DNA from: Oscillospiraceae bacterium
GTDB lineage: Bacteria > Bacillota > Clostridia > Oscillospirales > Ruminococcaceae
NCBI GenBank assembly: GCA_017555565.1
Contig: JAFZGF010000077.1
Coordinates: 1 to 47,802, forward strand
Direction: 5' to 3'
DNA: 47,802 nucleotides
Position 1 is the stretch's first letter, and each line of letters begins with the position of its first letter. The translations under genes were made by a program, and so were the position numbers. Shown in pieces: positions 33,540 to 43,292 of this stretch. The notes below the pieces were generated by a model, which saw nothing but the letters and a program-made list of their open reading frames with translations, did no database searches and was not told where the DNA came from.

Positions 33540-34298
33540 ATGAAAAAGAAGACAATTTTTATAATTCTGTTTGTAATAATTGCCATTGCTTTAAATAATA
33601 TTTATGGAAATCCAATTTCAGCCAACCTTGCACAAAAAGCCGTAGAAAAGCATCTGGAAGAAAACCATCCGGAATATGAAATAAAACGCCAATGGTACGA
33701 CTGGGTTAATGGTAATTATTGCGCAGAAGCCTGGATACCGGGCAGCGAAGATTGTATATTTGATATAACACTCAATCATTTTGGATATATAATACACTCT
33801 GGATATGAATATACTGTTGCCAACAATTTCAATGCTTTTCTGCGTGCCGGCAGAATGTATTCAGAAATGTGTGAACCTGTAATAGATAAATTCACTCACG
33901 AAAGTGAAAGACCTGAAGGCATTGCCCATCACGGCAGTTTTGGTGGTGCAGACATTTTGGGAGTACCGGAAGAAGTTTATATGCAACCGCCTTTTGAGAA
34001 CGACAAGGTATACACAAAAGAGGAAATAGATGCTCTTGCAGCGGTATATGGCAATGTTTTCATATACTTAAGACAACTTCCAACCAGCGATATTACTGCA
34101 GAAAAACTTGCAGATACGATATTGCAGGCAAAAAATGAATTTGATTCCAACGGCATTAAATTCAATAAGATAACAGTTCATTTAAGTGGGTATGAAAGCG
34201 GTATATATTGGATGCATATTCCATATGAAATTATAAATGAAAGCGATATTTTGGAACTGACAAAAGAGAATTGCACATTTGACCAATATTACGATTAA
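33540..34298 (+). CDS. Membrane-anchored protein, YfjL-like, unknown function
   Basis: The 252-residue protein starts with a Lys-rich end and a hydrophobic segment (about 5-20), then GNPISANLAQKAVEKHLEEN, a pattern found at the start of YfjL-type proteins of Bacillota. The rest is polar with several aromatic residues and is expected outside the membrane. No catalytic motif is recognised. GGAGGTG lies 3 bases before the ATG. It ends in a strong terminator. Confidence 0.85.
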   Translation: MKKKTIFIILFVIIAIALNNIYGNPISANLAQKAVEKHLEENHPEYEIKRQWYDWVNGNYCAEAWIPGSEDCIFDITLNHFGYIIHSGYEYTVANNFNAFLRAGRMYSEMCEPVIDKFTHESERPEGIAHHGSFGGADILGVPEEVYMQPPFENDKVYTKEEIDALAAVYGNVFIYLRQLPTSDITAEKLADTILQAKNEFDSNGIKFNKITVHLSGYESGIYWMHIPYEIINESDILELTKENCTFDQYYD

Positions 34299-34303
34299 AC
34301 AAA

Positions 34304-34331
34304 AAAGCGGACAGAGTAATCTGTCCGCTTT
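34304..34331. terminator. Bidirectional terminator between the YfjL-like and GH13 genes
   Basis: An 11-bp perfect stem aaagcggacag/ctgtccgcttt with a 6-base loop has an A-run on the left and a short T-run on the right. Confidence 0.9.
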
Positions 34332-34346
34332 AAATTTAATATTATG

Positions 34347-36146
34347 TTATTCAATTACAGCATTAATGTAATTCAGGGCAGGGATGGTGTACTGTTTACC
34401 TTTATAAGTAAATGTTTCCGGTCCATTGCCTCTGTTTACAGCTGTCAGCACCTCGTCTTCGTGTTCATAACGCACATAAGCTACTGCATTGTGAGACACG
34501 TGTACAAAGAACAGTCCGCCTTCACGGTATTCGTGGTGGCTTTTTCTGAAGTTTGCCAGCCATTTGATGTTTTTCAGAATGTATTCGTCCTGATCCCACC
34601 ATTTGTAGTATCCACGGTTGAATGGATCGCGATAACCCTGCATACCGATTTCGTCACCGTAGTAAATACAAGGTACACCAGGCAGACCAAACATCAGCGC
34701 GTATGCACATACCAGCATTTTGGATGCAGTTTTGTAGTCGTCGCCTTCCACAAACTGCTGGCTCTGCCAGTATCTGTCGCTGCTGTCAGGGTTTTTACCC
34801 ATAAGGTAAGTTATGCCCCTTGGTGTATCGTGGGTGGAAATAAAGTTCCAGGCGTTGTCCAAAGCTTCTTTTGGATAGTTTTCATAGATAGAGAAAATGC
34901 TTTCGCAGAATCTGTGTCCGTCACCATTTTTGATAAAGTCCAGCACAGCAACTCTGAACGGATAGTTCATTGTGCTGTCCAATCCTTTACCCAGCAGATA
35001 GGAACGTCTTTTGTTGTAACTGATTTTTGTTACAGCATCTTCCCATACTTCGCCGATAAGAAGTTTGTTTTTACCGCATTGCTTCAGTGAACGGCGTACT
35101 TTTTCGATAAATTCATCTGGCAGTTCGTCAGCTACATCCAGACGGAAACCGTCTGCACCGCTTTTCAGCCAGTAATTTATCACGCCGTTTTTGCCACAGA
35201 TATAGTTGAGATAATCTTTGTTAAGTTCATCTACATCCGGCAGGGTAGGGAAACCCCACCAGCTGCGGTAGCCGTGGTCATAGCGTTTGTCAAAATCAAA
35301 CCAGGCGCGATATGGACTTTCAGGGTCGTGGTATGCGCCGCCATTACCATATCTGCCTTCTTTGTTGAAATACACGCTGTCGCTGCCTGTGTGGCTGAAT
35401 ACACCATCAAGAATTACGCTGATACCACGCTTGTGGCATTCTGAACACATAGTAGTGAAATCTTCCATTGTACCCAGGTCAGGGTCAACTTTCATATAGT
35501 CAGCTGTGTTGTATCTGTGGTTTGCGTGTGCCTCGAAAATCGGATTCAGATAGATGCAGGTAACACCCAGCCCTTTCAGATAATCCAGTTTCTGTGTTAT
35601 ACCTTTCAGGTCACCACCGTAATAGTCGGTGTTGATAAGTTCGGTTTCACCTTCGCCCCATTTGAAGAAAGGCTGACCATCCTTATCTTTGCGATAAACT
35701 CTGTCAGGCCAGGTCAGTTCTTCCTTTTCTTTACTTTCGTAAAATCTGTCTGGGAAAATCTGATACATAATGCCGCCCTTGAACTTATCCGGTGTGGAAA
35801 AGTTTTTGGCGTATACAGTTTGCATAAACCAAGGCCCACGGTCTGTCATATAGCCATCGCCTTTGCCTGCGTTATAAATACCGTATTTGCCGCTGTCAAA
35901 TTTAAAACAGTAAAAATACAATCCCAATTTGTCGAAAGTATATTCGGCAGTAAATTTGATTGTGCCATCTTTGGCACGGTGCATATCCATAAGAACACGC
36001 ACTTCACGACCGCCTTCCTTTGCAATACACAGCACAGGGGCGATTGCTTCGTTGTCACTTGTCACAGAGAAAGAGACTGTAGTAGCCTCTTTCACTGCGC
36101 CAAAAGGTTGTTTAAAAAAAGTATTTCTGCTGTTGAAGTAGTACAT
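34347..36146 (-). CDS. GH13 alpha-glucan hydrolase (neopullulanase/maltogenic-amylase-like), cytoplasmic
   Basis: The 599-residue enzyme has an N-terminal beta-domain (about 1-115) and the GH13 barrel. The nucleophile is Asp337 in GFRLDVADEL, the acid/base Glu366 in LIGEVWED, and the transition-state Asp440 in FISTHDTPRG; region I is DGVFSHTG. A C-terminal beta-domain ends the protein. There is no signal peptide, so it acts on internal glucans or imported maltodextrins. It begins 4 bases after the glgP stop and has only a weak ribosome site, suggesting coupled translation. The exact bond specificity cannot be set from sequence. Confidence 0.92.
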   Translation of the reverse strand: MYYFNSRNTFFKQPFGAVKEATTVSFSVTSDNEAIAPVLCIAKEGGREVRVLMDMHRAKDGTIKFTAEYTFDKLGLYFYCFKFDSGKYGIYNAGKGDGYMTDRGPWFMQTVYAKNFSTPDKFKGGIMYQIFPDRFYESKEKEELTWPDRVYRKDKDGQPFFKWGEGETELINTDYYGGDLKGITQKLDYLKGLGVTCIYLNPIFEAHANHRYNTADYMKVDPDLGTMEDFTTMCSECHKRGISVILDGVFSHTGSDSVYFNKEGRYGNGGAYHDPESPYRAWFDFDKRYDHGYRSWWGFPTLPDVDELNKDYLNYICGKNGVINYWLKSGADGFRLDVADELPDEFIEKVRRSLKQCGKNKLLIGEVWEDAVTKISYNKRRSYLLGKGLDSTMNYPFRVAVLDFIKNGDGHRFCESIFSIYENYPKEALDNAWNFISTHDTPRGITYLMGKNPDSSDRYWQSQQFVEGDDYKTASKMLVCAYALMFGLPGVPCIYYGDEIGMQGYRDPFNRGYYKWWDQDEYILKNIKWLANFRKSHHEYREGGLFFVHVSHNAVAYVRYEHEDEVLTAVNRGNGPETFTYKGKQYTIPALNYINAVIE

Positions 36147-36150
36147 AGTA

Positions 36151-38556
36151 TTATTTTACTTTCTGAAGGTGCCAAATATTCTGAGCGTAATCTTCAATCG
36201 CTCTGTCTGCGGAGAACATACCTGCATTTGCAATGTTCATCAGGCTCATTTTTGCCCAACGCATTCTGTTTGCATAGATTCTCTGCAGTTCAACCTGTGC
36301 ATTGTGATATGAATCAAAGTCTGCACAAACCATAAATGGGTCGCTGTTTACCAGGTTGTCAACGATTTCGTTGAAGTAGTTGCCGTCGATACCGCTTTCA
36401 AGAACATACAGTACATCCTGCAGAACTTTGCTTCTTGCAATGTATTTTCTTGGGTTGTAGCCTTCCTGAGAAAGTGCTTTTGTTTCTTCTGGCAGCATAC
36501 CAAACTGGATAAAGTTTTCAGCGCCACAGCTCTGTTTGATTTCGATGTTTGCACCGTCATATGTGCCCATTGTAACAGCACCGTTGATCATAAACTTCAT
36601 GTTACCTGTACCGGAAGCTTCTTTACCAGCCATAGAAATCTGCTGGCTTACTTCAGAAGCAGGCATCAGTCTTTCAGAAGTTGATACGGAGTAGTTTTCA
36701 AGGTAAACAATATGCAGTTTATCTTTTGTAACAGGGTCTTTTTCAACCATGTTTTTGATGGAGTGAATCAGTCTGATAATCTGTTTTGCCATATAGTAAC
36801 CGGAAGCAGCTTTTGCACCAAAGATGTATGTTTTTGGTGTAAATGGAGCATCTGGGTTCTGTTTGATATACAGGTATTCAGCAATGATGTTCAGTGCGTT
36901 CAGGTGCTGACGTTTGTATTCGTGCAGACGTTTTACCTGTACGTCAAAAATTGTATCAGGGTTGATTTCTTCACCTGTCAGATTTTTCATATATTTTGCA
37001 AAGTCTACTTTGTTCTGATGTTTAACTTCCAGAATTGCTTTCAGTGTTTCTTCATCATCAGCAAATGCTTCCAGTTTTTTCAGCTGGAATGCATCACGTT
37101 TGTAGCCTTCACCGATTTTTTCGTCCAGCAGTTTGCACAGACGTGGGTTGGACTGCAGCAGCCAGCGGCGGTATGCAATACCGTTTGTAACATTTTTGAA
37201 TTTTTCAGGTGTGAAGAGGTAGAAATCATTGAAAACTGTTTCTTTGATGATTTCACTGTGCAGTGCAGAAACACCATTGATAGAGTGACATACATAGCAG
37301 CAGATGTTTGCTGTTCTAACTTCACCGTTTGCGATAAGGCTCATATAGTCTACTTTGCCGTGGTCGCCAGGGAATGCAGCAAACATTTCTTCTCTTGCGC
37401 GTCTGTTCATTTCTTCCAGAATTTCGTAAATTCTTGGCAGAACTTCCTTGAACATACCTGCATTCCATTTTTCCAGAGCTTCAGGAAGAACTGTGTGGTT
37501 TGTGTATGCAAATGTGTTCTTTACGATTTCGAAAGATTTGTCCCAGCCAAAGCCACAGTCATCCAGCAGAACTCTCATCAGTTCTGGGATAGCCAGTGTT
37601 GGGTGAGTATCATTGATGTGGATAGCCACTTTGTCAGCCAGGTTGTCCAGGCTGCCGTATTTTGCCATGTGCTTGTTAACGATATCGTTGATAGAAGCAC
37701 AGCACAGGAAGTACTGCTGTTTGAGACGCAGGATTTTACCTTCCAGATGGTTGTCGTTAGGGTACAGAACTTTTGAAATCAGTTCTGCATCACTGCCAGA
37801 TTTGATAGCAGCCAGATAATCGCCTCTGTTGAAACTTTCCATATCGATTGTAGGGCTTTTTGCCTGCCACAGTCTCAGTTTGGAAACACCTTCAGAGCCG
37901 TAACCGGACACATACATATCGTGTGGTACAGCCATAACGCTTGTGTAATCTTTGTGGATTGTGTGGTGGTAGTTGTCAAACCATTTGTCTTCAACGTGGC
38001 CGCCGAATCTTACTTCGATAGCCTGTGAAGGATGGGCTTTCAGCCACACCTGACCGCCAGGAAGCCAGTTGTCAGGCATTTCCTGCTGCCAGCCATTTAC
38101 GATTCTCTGTTTGAAAATACCATATTCGTACAGAATGGAATAACCGCCGCCTGCATAGCTGTCAGCAGCGATACCGTCCATATAGCAAGCTGCCAGACGG
38201 CCAAGACCGCCGTTGCCAAGACCTGCATCAGGCTCGCATTCGTAGATAATTTCTTCGTTGATACCCAGGTTTTTGAATGCCTGAGAAGCAATTTCATTGA
38301 GACCCAGGTTAAAGAGGTTGGTTTTAAGGCTGCGGCCCATCAGGAATTCAATACAGAGGTAATAAATCTGTTTTGCCCCCTGACCGTTGGCCTTTGCCAT
38401 AAATTCTTTCTGTCTGGCACTCATAATCTTGCGCACATTAAATGCTGCAGCTTTGTAGATGTCTTCATAAGATGCAGTTTTCAGGTCTGTTGAGAATTCG
38501 TGAACAAGAGTATCTTTGATCATCTGTTCAAATTCTTTCGCAGTAATGTTTTGCAT
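36151..38556 (-). CDS. glgP: Glycogen/alpha-glucan phosphorylase
   Basis: GlgP releases glucose-1-phosphate from glycogen or maltodextrin using pyridoxal phosphate. The 801-residue protein is full length. Family segments include GRLAACYMDGIA, FDVQVKRLHEYKRQHLN and the cofactor-binding EASGTGNMKFMINGAVTMGT with its Lys. The start at 38556 is chosen because AAAGGA lies upstream and homology begins near ITAKEFEQM. The enzyme leads a two-gene unit with the GH13 hydrolase, giving a cytoplasmic glucan-degrading pair. No glgA, glgB or glgC is in the window. Confidence 0.97.
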   Translation of the reverse strand: MQNITAKEFEQMIKDTLVHEFSTDLKTASYEDIYKAAAFNVRKIMSARQKEFMAKANGQGAKQIYYLCIEFLMGRSLKTNLFNLGLNEIASQAFKNLGINEEIIYECEPDAGLGNGGLGRLAACYMDGIAADSYAGGGYSILYEYGIFKQRIVNGWQQEMPDNWLPGGQVWLKAHPSQAIEVRFGGHVEDKWFDNYHHTIHKDYTSVMAVPHDMYVSGYGSEGVSKLRLWQAKSPTIDMESFNRGDYLAAIKSGSDAELISKVLYPNDNHLEGKILRLKQQYFLCCASINDIVNKHMAKYGSLDNLADKVAIHINDTHPTLAIPELMRVLLDDCGFGWDKSFEIVKNTFAYTNHTVLPEALEKWNAGMFKEVLPRIYEILEEMNRRAREEMFAAFPGDHGKVDYMSLIANGEVRTANICCYVCHSINGVSALHSEIIKETVFNDFYLFTPEKFKNVTNGIAYRRWLLQSNPRLCKLLDEKIGEGYKRDAFQLKKLEAFADDEETLKAILEVKHQNKVDFAKYMKNLTGEEINPDTIFDVQVKRLHEYKRQHLNALNIIAEYLYIKQNPDAPFTPKTYIFGAKAASGYYMAKQIIRLIHSIKNMVEKDPVTKDKLHIVYLENYSVSTSERLMPASEVSQQISMAGKEASGTGNMKFMINGAVTMGTYDGANIEIKQSCGAENFIQFGMLPEETKALSQEGYNPRKYIARSKVLQDVLYVLESGIDGNYFNEIVDNLVNSDPFMVCADFDSYHNAQVELQRIYANRMRWAKMSLMNIANAGMFSADRAIEDYAQNIWHLQKVK

Positions 38557-38584
38557 GTTGTTAAGTTCCTTTCTTATAATCAAA

Positions 38585-38600
38585 TAGAATATATATTCTA
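38585..38600. promoter_or_regulatory. 16-bp perfect palindrome in the glgP leader
   Basis: tagaatatatattcta is a perfect palindrome lying between the predicted glgP start site and its ribosome binding site. It could be an operator. An AT-rich palindrome of this size may also occur by chance. Confidence 0.4.
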
Positions 38601-38644
38601 TGTTAATGACTTTTAATATGATGAGATATAGTCATACAACATAT

Positions 38645-38673
38645 ATTATAATATTGTGTTAAGAATTTATCAA
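38645..38673 (-). promoter_or_regulatory. Promoter of glgP
   Basis: On the - strand, TTGATA (38668-38673), a 17-base spacer, and a perfect TATAAT (38645-38650). Confidence 0.75.
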
Positions 38674-38703
38674 CTTAAAATTGAAAAAATTTATATAAAT
38701 TTG

Positions 38704-38732
38704 TTGCTTAAATATGTTATATATAGTATTAT
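38704..38732 (+). promoter_or_regulatory. Promoter of zapA
   Basis: TTGCTT (38704-38709), a 17-base spacer, and TATTAT (38727-38732). It is divergent from the glgP promoter and about 30 bases away from it. Confidence 0.6.
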
Positions 38733-38801
38733 TATGTTGGATAATTTTATGATAAAATAAATTGATTATTTATTTTTACAGTTAAACAGGGGGAAACAGC
38801 T

Positions 38802-39155
38802 ATGGCTTTCAATAAAATAAAATTAAATGTTGCAGGTACAAGCTATGTTATAAATTCACAGGACAGCGAAGAACACGTGCTTTCACTTGCAAATACTCTG
38901 GATGAAGATATGAGACGGATTCTGGAAAAAAGTCCATCTGCATCAATAACAGCGGCAGCGGTTATTTGTGCCCTGACATATCTTGATAAACTTGATAAAT
39001 CAGACAGTTCTGCTGACAATATGCGCAGACAGGTAAGACAGTATCTCGAAGATGCAAACAATGCCCGTATGGAAGCAGAAAAAGTTAAGCTTGAACTTGA
39101 AAGACTTAAAATAGACATTCAGTATCTCAAAAATCAGAGAGGTAACAATGATTAA
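38802..39155 (+). CDS. zapA: Cell division protein ZapA
   Basis: ZapA bundles FtsZ filaments at mid-cell. The 117-residue protein has the conserved N-terminal domain (FNKIKLNVAGTSYVI, then EEHVLSLANTLDEDM) and a C-terminal coiled coil (about 78-112, RMEAEKVKLELERLK). AGGGGG precedes the ATG. The last 8 bases overlap the start of the U32 gene, so the two are co-translated, a pairing often seen in clostridia. Confidence 0.92.
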   Translation: MAFNKIKLNVAGTSYVINSQDSEEHVLSLANTLDEDMRRILEKSPSASITAAAVICALTYLDKLDKSDSSADNMRRQVRQYLEDANNARMEAEKVKLELERLKIDIQYLKNQRGNND

Positions 39156-41184
39156 TAAAACTGAAATTTTAGCTCCTGCCGGCAATATGGAAAACCTTGT
39201 TGCCGCGGTGTACAGCGGTGCCAATGCTGTGTACCTGGGTGTTCAGAGTTTCAATGCCAGAGCATCAGCGGCCAACTTCAGCTTTGAAGAGCTTAAAAAG
39301 GCCGTTGGCTTTTGTCATGCCAGAAATGTAAAGGTGAACGTAACTCTCAACACAATTCTTTATGACAGGGAACTGGAAGAATTCAAAGAAACAGTAAAAC
39401 AGGTGGCGGCCTGCGGTGTAGATGCAATTATTGCCCAGGACCTTGCCTCTGCAAAAATTATAAAAGAAGTTGCACCTACCATTGATCTTCATGGCTCCAC
39501 ACAGATGGCTGTACATAATCTTGCCGGCGCCATGTTACTGAAGGAAATGGGTTACAGTCGTGTTATTCTTGCAAGGGAACTTTCTCTCAGGGATGTTGAG
39601 TATATTACCAAAAACTGTGGTATAGAAACAGAAATTTTTATCCACGGTGCGCTTTGTATGTCTCTTTCAGGTCAGTGCTATGCATCTGCATTTCTTGGTG
39701 GACGCAGCGGCAACCGTGGCAGATGTGCGGGCACTTGCCGCTTGCCAATGTCTGCAAGAGGTAATGCAGAAGATAATCATCTCAGTCTCAAAGATCTGTG
39801 CGCAATGGAAATGCTGCCTGCCATCGAAAAAATGGGTGTAAAATGTGTTAAAATTGAAGGTCGCCTGCGCACACCAGAATATGTTGCAGCCGCTGTAGAC
39901 AATGCCCGCAAAGCTGTTGCTGGTCAACCATTTGACAAACAGCTGCTGGCGGACGCTTTCAGCCGTTCAGGCTTTACAAATGGATTTCTGGAAAATAAAC
40001 TGGATAAAACAGCATTTGGCGTGAGAACAAAAGAAGACAGTGCCAAAACCAAGGAAACACTTCCTAAACTCCGTGCATTGTATCGCCGTGAAGGACAGTA
40101 TGTACCTGTTTCTTTCAAATTTTCTATGAGTGAAAATGAAAGCACACTTACGATTTCTGATGGTACGAATACATTCTCACAGCGAATAGCAGCAGATGTG
40201 CAGGACACTGAAAAAGACTTTTCTGTGTCACTTAGAACTGCCCTTGAAAAACTGGGCGGCACACCTTTCTATCTTGAAAATCTTGAATATGATCTGCTTT
40301 GGGGCAAATATATTCCTTTGTCTGCTATCAATGCAGCCAGACGTTCACTGGCAGATATTTTGCTGGCACAGCGTGAGACAGTACTGCCACACCAGGTAAA
40401 AGAGTATGAAATACCATCTGTAAAACATCGTTTTACTACACCGGAACTGGTGGCACGTTTTGAAAATATAGACCAGATACCTATGGATTATTGTCATATG
40501 TTCAAATATATTACAATTCCTGTCGAATACGTTGATGAAATTCCGGATGCTTTAAAAAATAAAGCAGTACTCGAACTTTCTCGCGATATATTTGGCAAAG
40601 AAGACAAAATTCTTCAACAAGTACTGCGTGCAAAGCAGAATGGCTTTACACGCTTCTGTGTGCAGAATATAGGCCATATACCACTGGTTGAAGGATGTGA
40701 AATCTTCTCATCCTTTACTCTCAATATATCAAACAGCCTTGCTGCATCCGAATATGCCAGACTTGGAGTAAAAAATATTACCGTAAGCCCTGAAATTACC
40801 TTGGACCAGATTGGCAGAATCACAGCTGATGTAAAAACGACTGTTATTGGCTACGGCCATATACCGGTTATGCTGGTAAAAGCCTGTCCAATGCACAACG
40901 TAAAAACCTGTGCAGAGTGCAACGGCAAAGGTTTCCTTACAGATAGAAAGGGAATGAAGCTCCCGCTGCTTTGCCACGGTAAGATTTCAGGCTACAGAGA
41001 AATTTTCAACCCTGTTCCACTGTACATCGGTGACAAACAGAACGAAATCAACGCTGACTTTGTTTCCTTGAATTTCACAGTAGAAAACAAATCAACAGTT
41101 GAAAATGTAATCAGAAAATTCACACAGGGTCAGCCTTTTGGCGATGACTTCACACGCGGCCTTTACTACAAGGCTTCTTTATAA
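39148..41184 (+). CDS. U32 family peptidase with DUF3656, RlhA-like
   Basis: The 678-residue protein has the U32 signature EIFIHGALCMSLSGQC, further conserved cysteines in GNRGRCAGTCRLPM, and the long C-terminal region (about 390-678) with DUF3656, the layout of RlhA, which introduces 5-hydroxycytidine in 23S rRNA. Other U32 proteins are collagenase-like, but that label is doubtful for this architecture. Two late cysteines (CPMHNVKTCAEC) may help bind an iron-sulfur cluster. It overlaps zapA by 8 bases. Naming it rlhA is inference, so the symbol is left empty. Confidence 0.9.
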   Translation: MINKTEILAPAGNMENLVAAVYSGANAVYLGVQSFNARASAANFSFEELKKAVGFCHARNVKVNVTLNTILYDRELEEFKETVKQVAACGVDAIIAQDLASAKIIKEVAPTIDLHGSTQMAVHNLAGAMLLKEMGYSRVILARELSLRDVEYITKNCGIETEIFIHGALCMSLSGQCYASAFLGGRSGNRGRCAGTCRLPMSARGNAEDNHLSLKDLCAMEMLPAIEKMGVKCVKIEGRLRTPEYVAAAVDNARKAVAGQPFDKQLLADAFSRSGFTNGFLENKLDKTAFGVRTKEDSAKTKETLPKLRALYRREGQYVPVSFKFSMSENESTLTISDGTNTFSQRIAADVQDTEKDFSVSLRTALEKLGGTPFYLENLEYDLLWGKYIPLSAINAARRSLADILLAQRETVLPHQVKEYEIPSVKHRFTTPELVARFENIDQIPMDYCHMFKYITIPVEYVDEIPDALKNKAVLELSRDIFGKEDKILQQVLRAKQNGFTRFCVQNIGHIPLVEGCEIFSSFTLNISNSLAASEYARLGVKNITVSPEITLDQIGRITADVKTTVIGYGHIPVMLVKACPMHNVKTCAECNGKGFLTDRKGMKLPLLCHGKISGYREIFNPVPLYIGDKQNEINADFVSLNFTVENKSTVENVIRKFTQGQPFGDDFTRGLYYKASL

Positions 41185-41241
41185 AAATAAATTGTGGCGG
41201 ATAAGCGGTAGCCTGTCTGCCATAATATTTTGGAGATTTAT

Positions 41242-41493
41242 ATGAAACGCACTTTTTTATTTTTATTCTATTTGCTGGCTGGTATTCTTACCGGCTCACT
41301 TTTGGCAACAGTTTTCAGGGGCATTCCTGCTCTTGCCTGGCTGGGCTATACAAACACCATAGGCTTTTCTGCGGCAAACCCTGCAGTGCTTGACCTTATC
41401 ATAGTTAAAATCACCTTTGGCTTTGCTATGTCTGTTTCTGTAGCACAGATTATTACAATTGCCATCGCAATGTTTATTTACAACAGATCATAA
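41242..41493 (+). CDS. DUF4321 family small membrane protein
   Basis: The 83-residue protein has two or three hydrophobic segments (about 3-25, 48-75) and the DUF4321 pattern NPAVLDLIIVKITFGFAM near the middle. The family is small, membrane-embedded and found next to maf-mre genes in clostridia; its function is unknown. The ATG at 41242 follows TGGAGA with 5 bases spacing; an upstream TTG at 41230 would remove that site. maf begins 9 bases after its stop. Confidence 0.85.
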   Translation: MKRTFLFLFYLLAGILTGSLLATVFRGIPALAWLGYTNTIGFSAANPAVLDLIIVKITFGFAMSVSVAQIITIAIAMFIYNRS

Positions 41494-41502
41494 GAGGTAA
41501 CA

Positions 41503-42069
41503 ATGGCTGTTTATCTTGCTTCCACATCCCCAAGAAGAAAAGAAATTCTATCAGAGATTCTTGCAGACTTCAAACAGGTTTCCCCACAGATAATCGAAAA
41601 TGAGTATCCATTTCTCAGCCCAAAAGACAAATGCATAAGACTGTCAAAAGACAAATGCATAGCTGCTGTGAACCTTATCAAAGAGAAAGACATGGTAATT
41701 ATTGCCAGTGACACTGTGGTTGATCTTGACGGTAAAGTGTTGGAAAAGCCAAAAGGCAAACCAGATGCATATCAGATGATAAAATCGCTTTCGTCAAAAA
41801 TGCACAGCGTTTATTCTGCGGTAAGTGTGTACAAGAATGGTAAAATGTACACTTTCTGTGACGAAACACAGGTATATTTTGATATGGTCCCTGAAGAAAC
41901 GATCCTTCAGTATATCGATACAGACGAGCCATATGACAAGCGGGGCGGATATCGGATACAGGGCTTTATGGGTAATTACATCCACAGAATAGAAGGCGAC
42001 TACTACAATGTTGTGGGTCTTCCAAAGGAAAAGCTTAAGAATTTATTAATTTTTTTGAATATACTGTGA
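41503..42069 (+). CDS. maf: Maf family nucleotide pyrophosphatase
   Basis: Maf proteins hydrolyse modified or canonical nucleoside triphosphates (dTTP/UTP class in Bacillota) and have been linked to arrest of septum formation. The 188-residue protein shows LASTSPRRKEIL (5-16), IIASDTVVDLDG for metal binding, and DKRGGYRIQG, all typical of the YhdE-type subfamily. It precedes mreB, its usual neighbour. AAGAGG precedes the ATG. Confidence 0.95.
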   Translation: MAVYLASTSPRRKEILSEILADFKQVSPQIIENEYPFLSPKDKCIRLSKDKCIAAVNLIKEKDMVIIASDTVVDLDGKVLEKPKGKPDAYQMIKSLSSKMHSVYSAVSVYKNGKMYTFCDETQVYFDMVPEETILQYIDTDEPYDKRGGYRIQGFMGNYIHRIEGDYYNVVGLPKEKLKNLLIFLNIL

Positions 42070-42096
42070 AATTTGTCAAAAGTGACAAAATAGTAA

Positions 42097-42126
42097 TTGA
42101 TTTTTTATCATAGTATATGATAGAAT
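42097..42126 (+). promoter_or_regulatory. Candidate promoter of mreB
   Basis: TTGATT (42097-42102), an 18-base spacer, and TAGAAT (42121-42126). The spacer holds atcata-gta-tatgat, and just upstream is tttgtca-aaag-tgacaaa (42072-42089), both perfect dyads that may bind regulators. Confidence 0.55.
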
Positions 42127-42192
42127 AGATTAGCACAAAATTGCATTATAAGTAAATTTATTATATATTTAAATATTTTAAAGGAGAATAAT

Positions 42193-43215
42193 ATGTTTGG
42201 ATTGAACAAAAGTATTGGTATTGACCTTGGTACAGCCAATACACTTGTATTTATGAAGGGCAAAGGCGTAATCATGCGTGAACCAAGCGTGGTTGCTGTA
42301 GATACAAAAAATGATACTGTAAAATTTGTAGGTAACGAAGCAAAAGATGTTATCGGTAAAACACCTGGCTCAATTATGGTTGTAAGACCTCTTAAAGACG
42401 GTGTTATCGCAGACTTTGATGTTACAGCAGCAATGCTGAAAATTTTCATCAAAAAAGCCTGTGGTCCATCCCTTATCTTTAAACCTACAGTAGTTATCTG
42501 TATTCCATCAGGTGTTACAGAAGTTGAAAGACGTGCTGTAAGAGAAGCTTCCATCAATGCAGGTGCAGGCCAGGTTATGATTATTGAAGAACCAATGGCA
42601 GCTGCAATCGGTGCAGGTCTTCCAGTACAGGAACCTGCTGGCAGCATGGTTGTAGACATCGGCGGTGGTACAAGCGAAGTTGCTGTTATTTCTCTTAACG
42701 GTATCGTTGCATCCCGCAGTGTTCGTACAGGCGGTGACGAATTTGACCAGGCTATCATCGCTTATATCAAGAGAAAATTCAACCTGCTTATCGGTGAACG
42801 TTCTGCCGAAAGAATTAAAATCGAAGTTGGTACAGCATATAAACTTGACGAAGATCTTACTCTGGAAGTAAAAGGCCGTAACCTTATTAACGGTCTGCCA
42901 AAAAATGCTATCATCTCATCTGAAGATGTAAGAGAAGCTCTCCGTGAAAGCCTTGAAAAAATCATCGAAGCAGTTAAAGAAACTCTGGAAAGAACACCAC
43001 CGGAACTTGCTGCTGACATTATTGACAGAGGTATCACTCTCACAGGTGGCGGCGCTATGCTGCGTGGCCTGGATAAACTTATCTGTGCTGAAACAGGCAT
43101 CGATGTTTATATCGCAGAAAACCCTCTGGACTGTGTTGCAAACGGCACAGGTTATGTTCTTGACCATATGGACACACTTAAAGACGTGCTTCAGGAAAAT
43201 AACAGAACTATCTAG
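42193..43215 (+). CDS. mreB: Rod shape-determining protein MreB
   Basis: MreB is the bacterial actin that guides lateral wall synthesis. The 340-residue protein has the ATPase phosphate-1 motif SIGIDLGTANTLVFMKGKG, the phosphate-2 motif MVVDIGGGTSEVAVISL, and the adenosine motif GITLTGGGAMLRGLDK. AAGGAG precedes the ATG. A terminator-like hairpin (43226-43264) separates it from mreC, so MreB may be made in larger amounts than the rest of the operon. Confidence 0.97.
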   Translation: MFGLNKSIGIDLGTANTLVFMKGKGVIMREPSVVAVDTKNDTVKFVGNEAKDVIGKTPGSIMVVRPLKDGVIADFDVTAAMLKIFIKKACGPSLIFKPTVVICIPSGVTEVERRAVREASINAGAGQVMIIEEPMAAAIGAGLPVQEPAGSMVVDIGGGTSEVAVISLNGIVASRSVRTGGDEFDQAIIAYIKRKFNLLIGERSAERIKIEVGTAYKLDEDLTLEVKGRNLINGLPKNAIISSEDVREALRESLEKIIEAVKETLERTPPELAADIIDRGITLTGGGAMLRGLDKLICAETGIDVYIAENPLDCVANGTGYVLDHMDTLKDVLQENNRTI

Positions 43216-43225
43216 TTTAAATTAC

Positions 43226-43264
43226 ATTTTGCAAGCTCGTTGTCAATGGGCTTGCAAATTTTTT
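43226..43264 (+). terminator. Terminator-like hairpin between mreB and mreC
   Basis: A 9-bp perfect stem tttgcaagc/gcttgcaaa (43228-43236, 43250-43258) is followed by TTTTTT. Confidence 0.8.
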
Positions 43265-43292
43265 AATATAATCAGAGACAAGGAGAACCACC

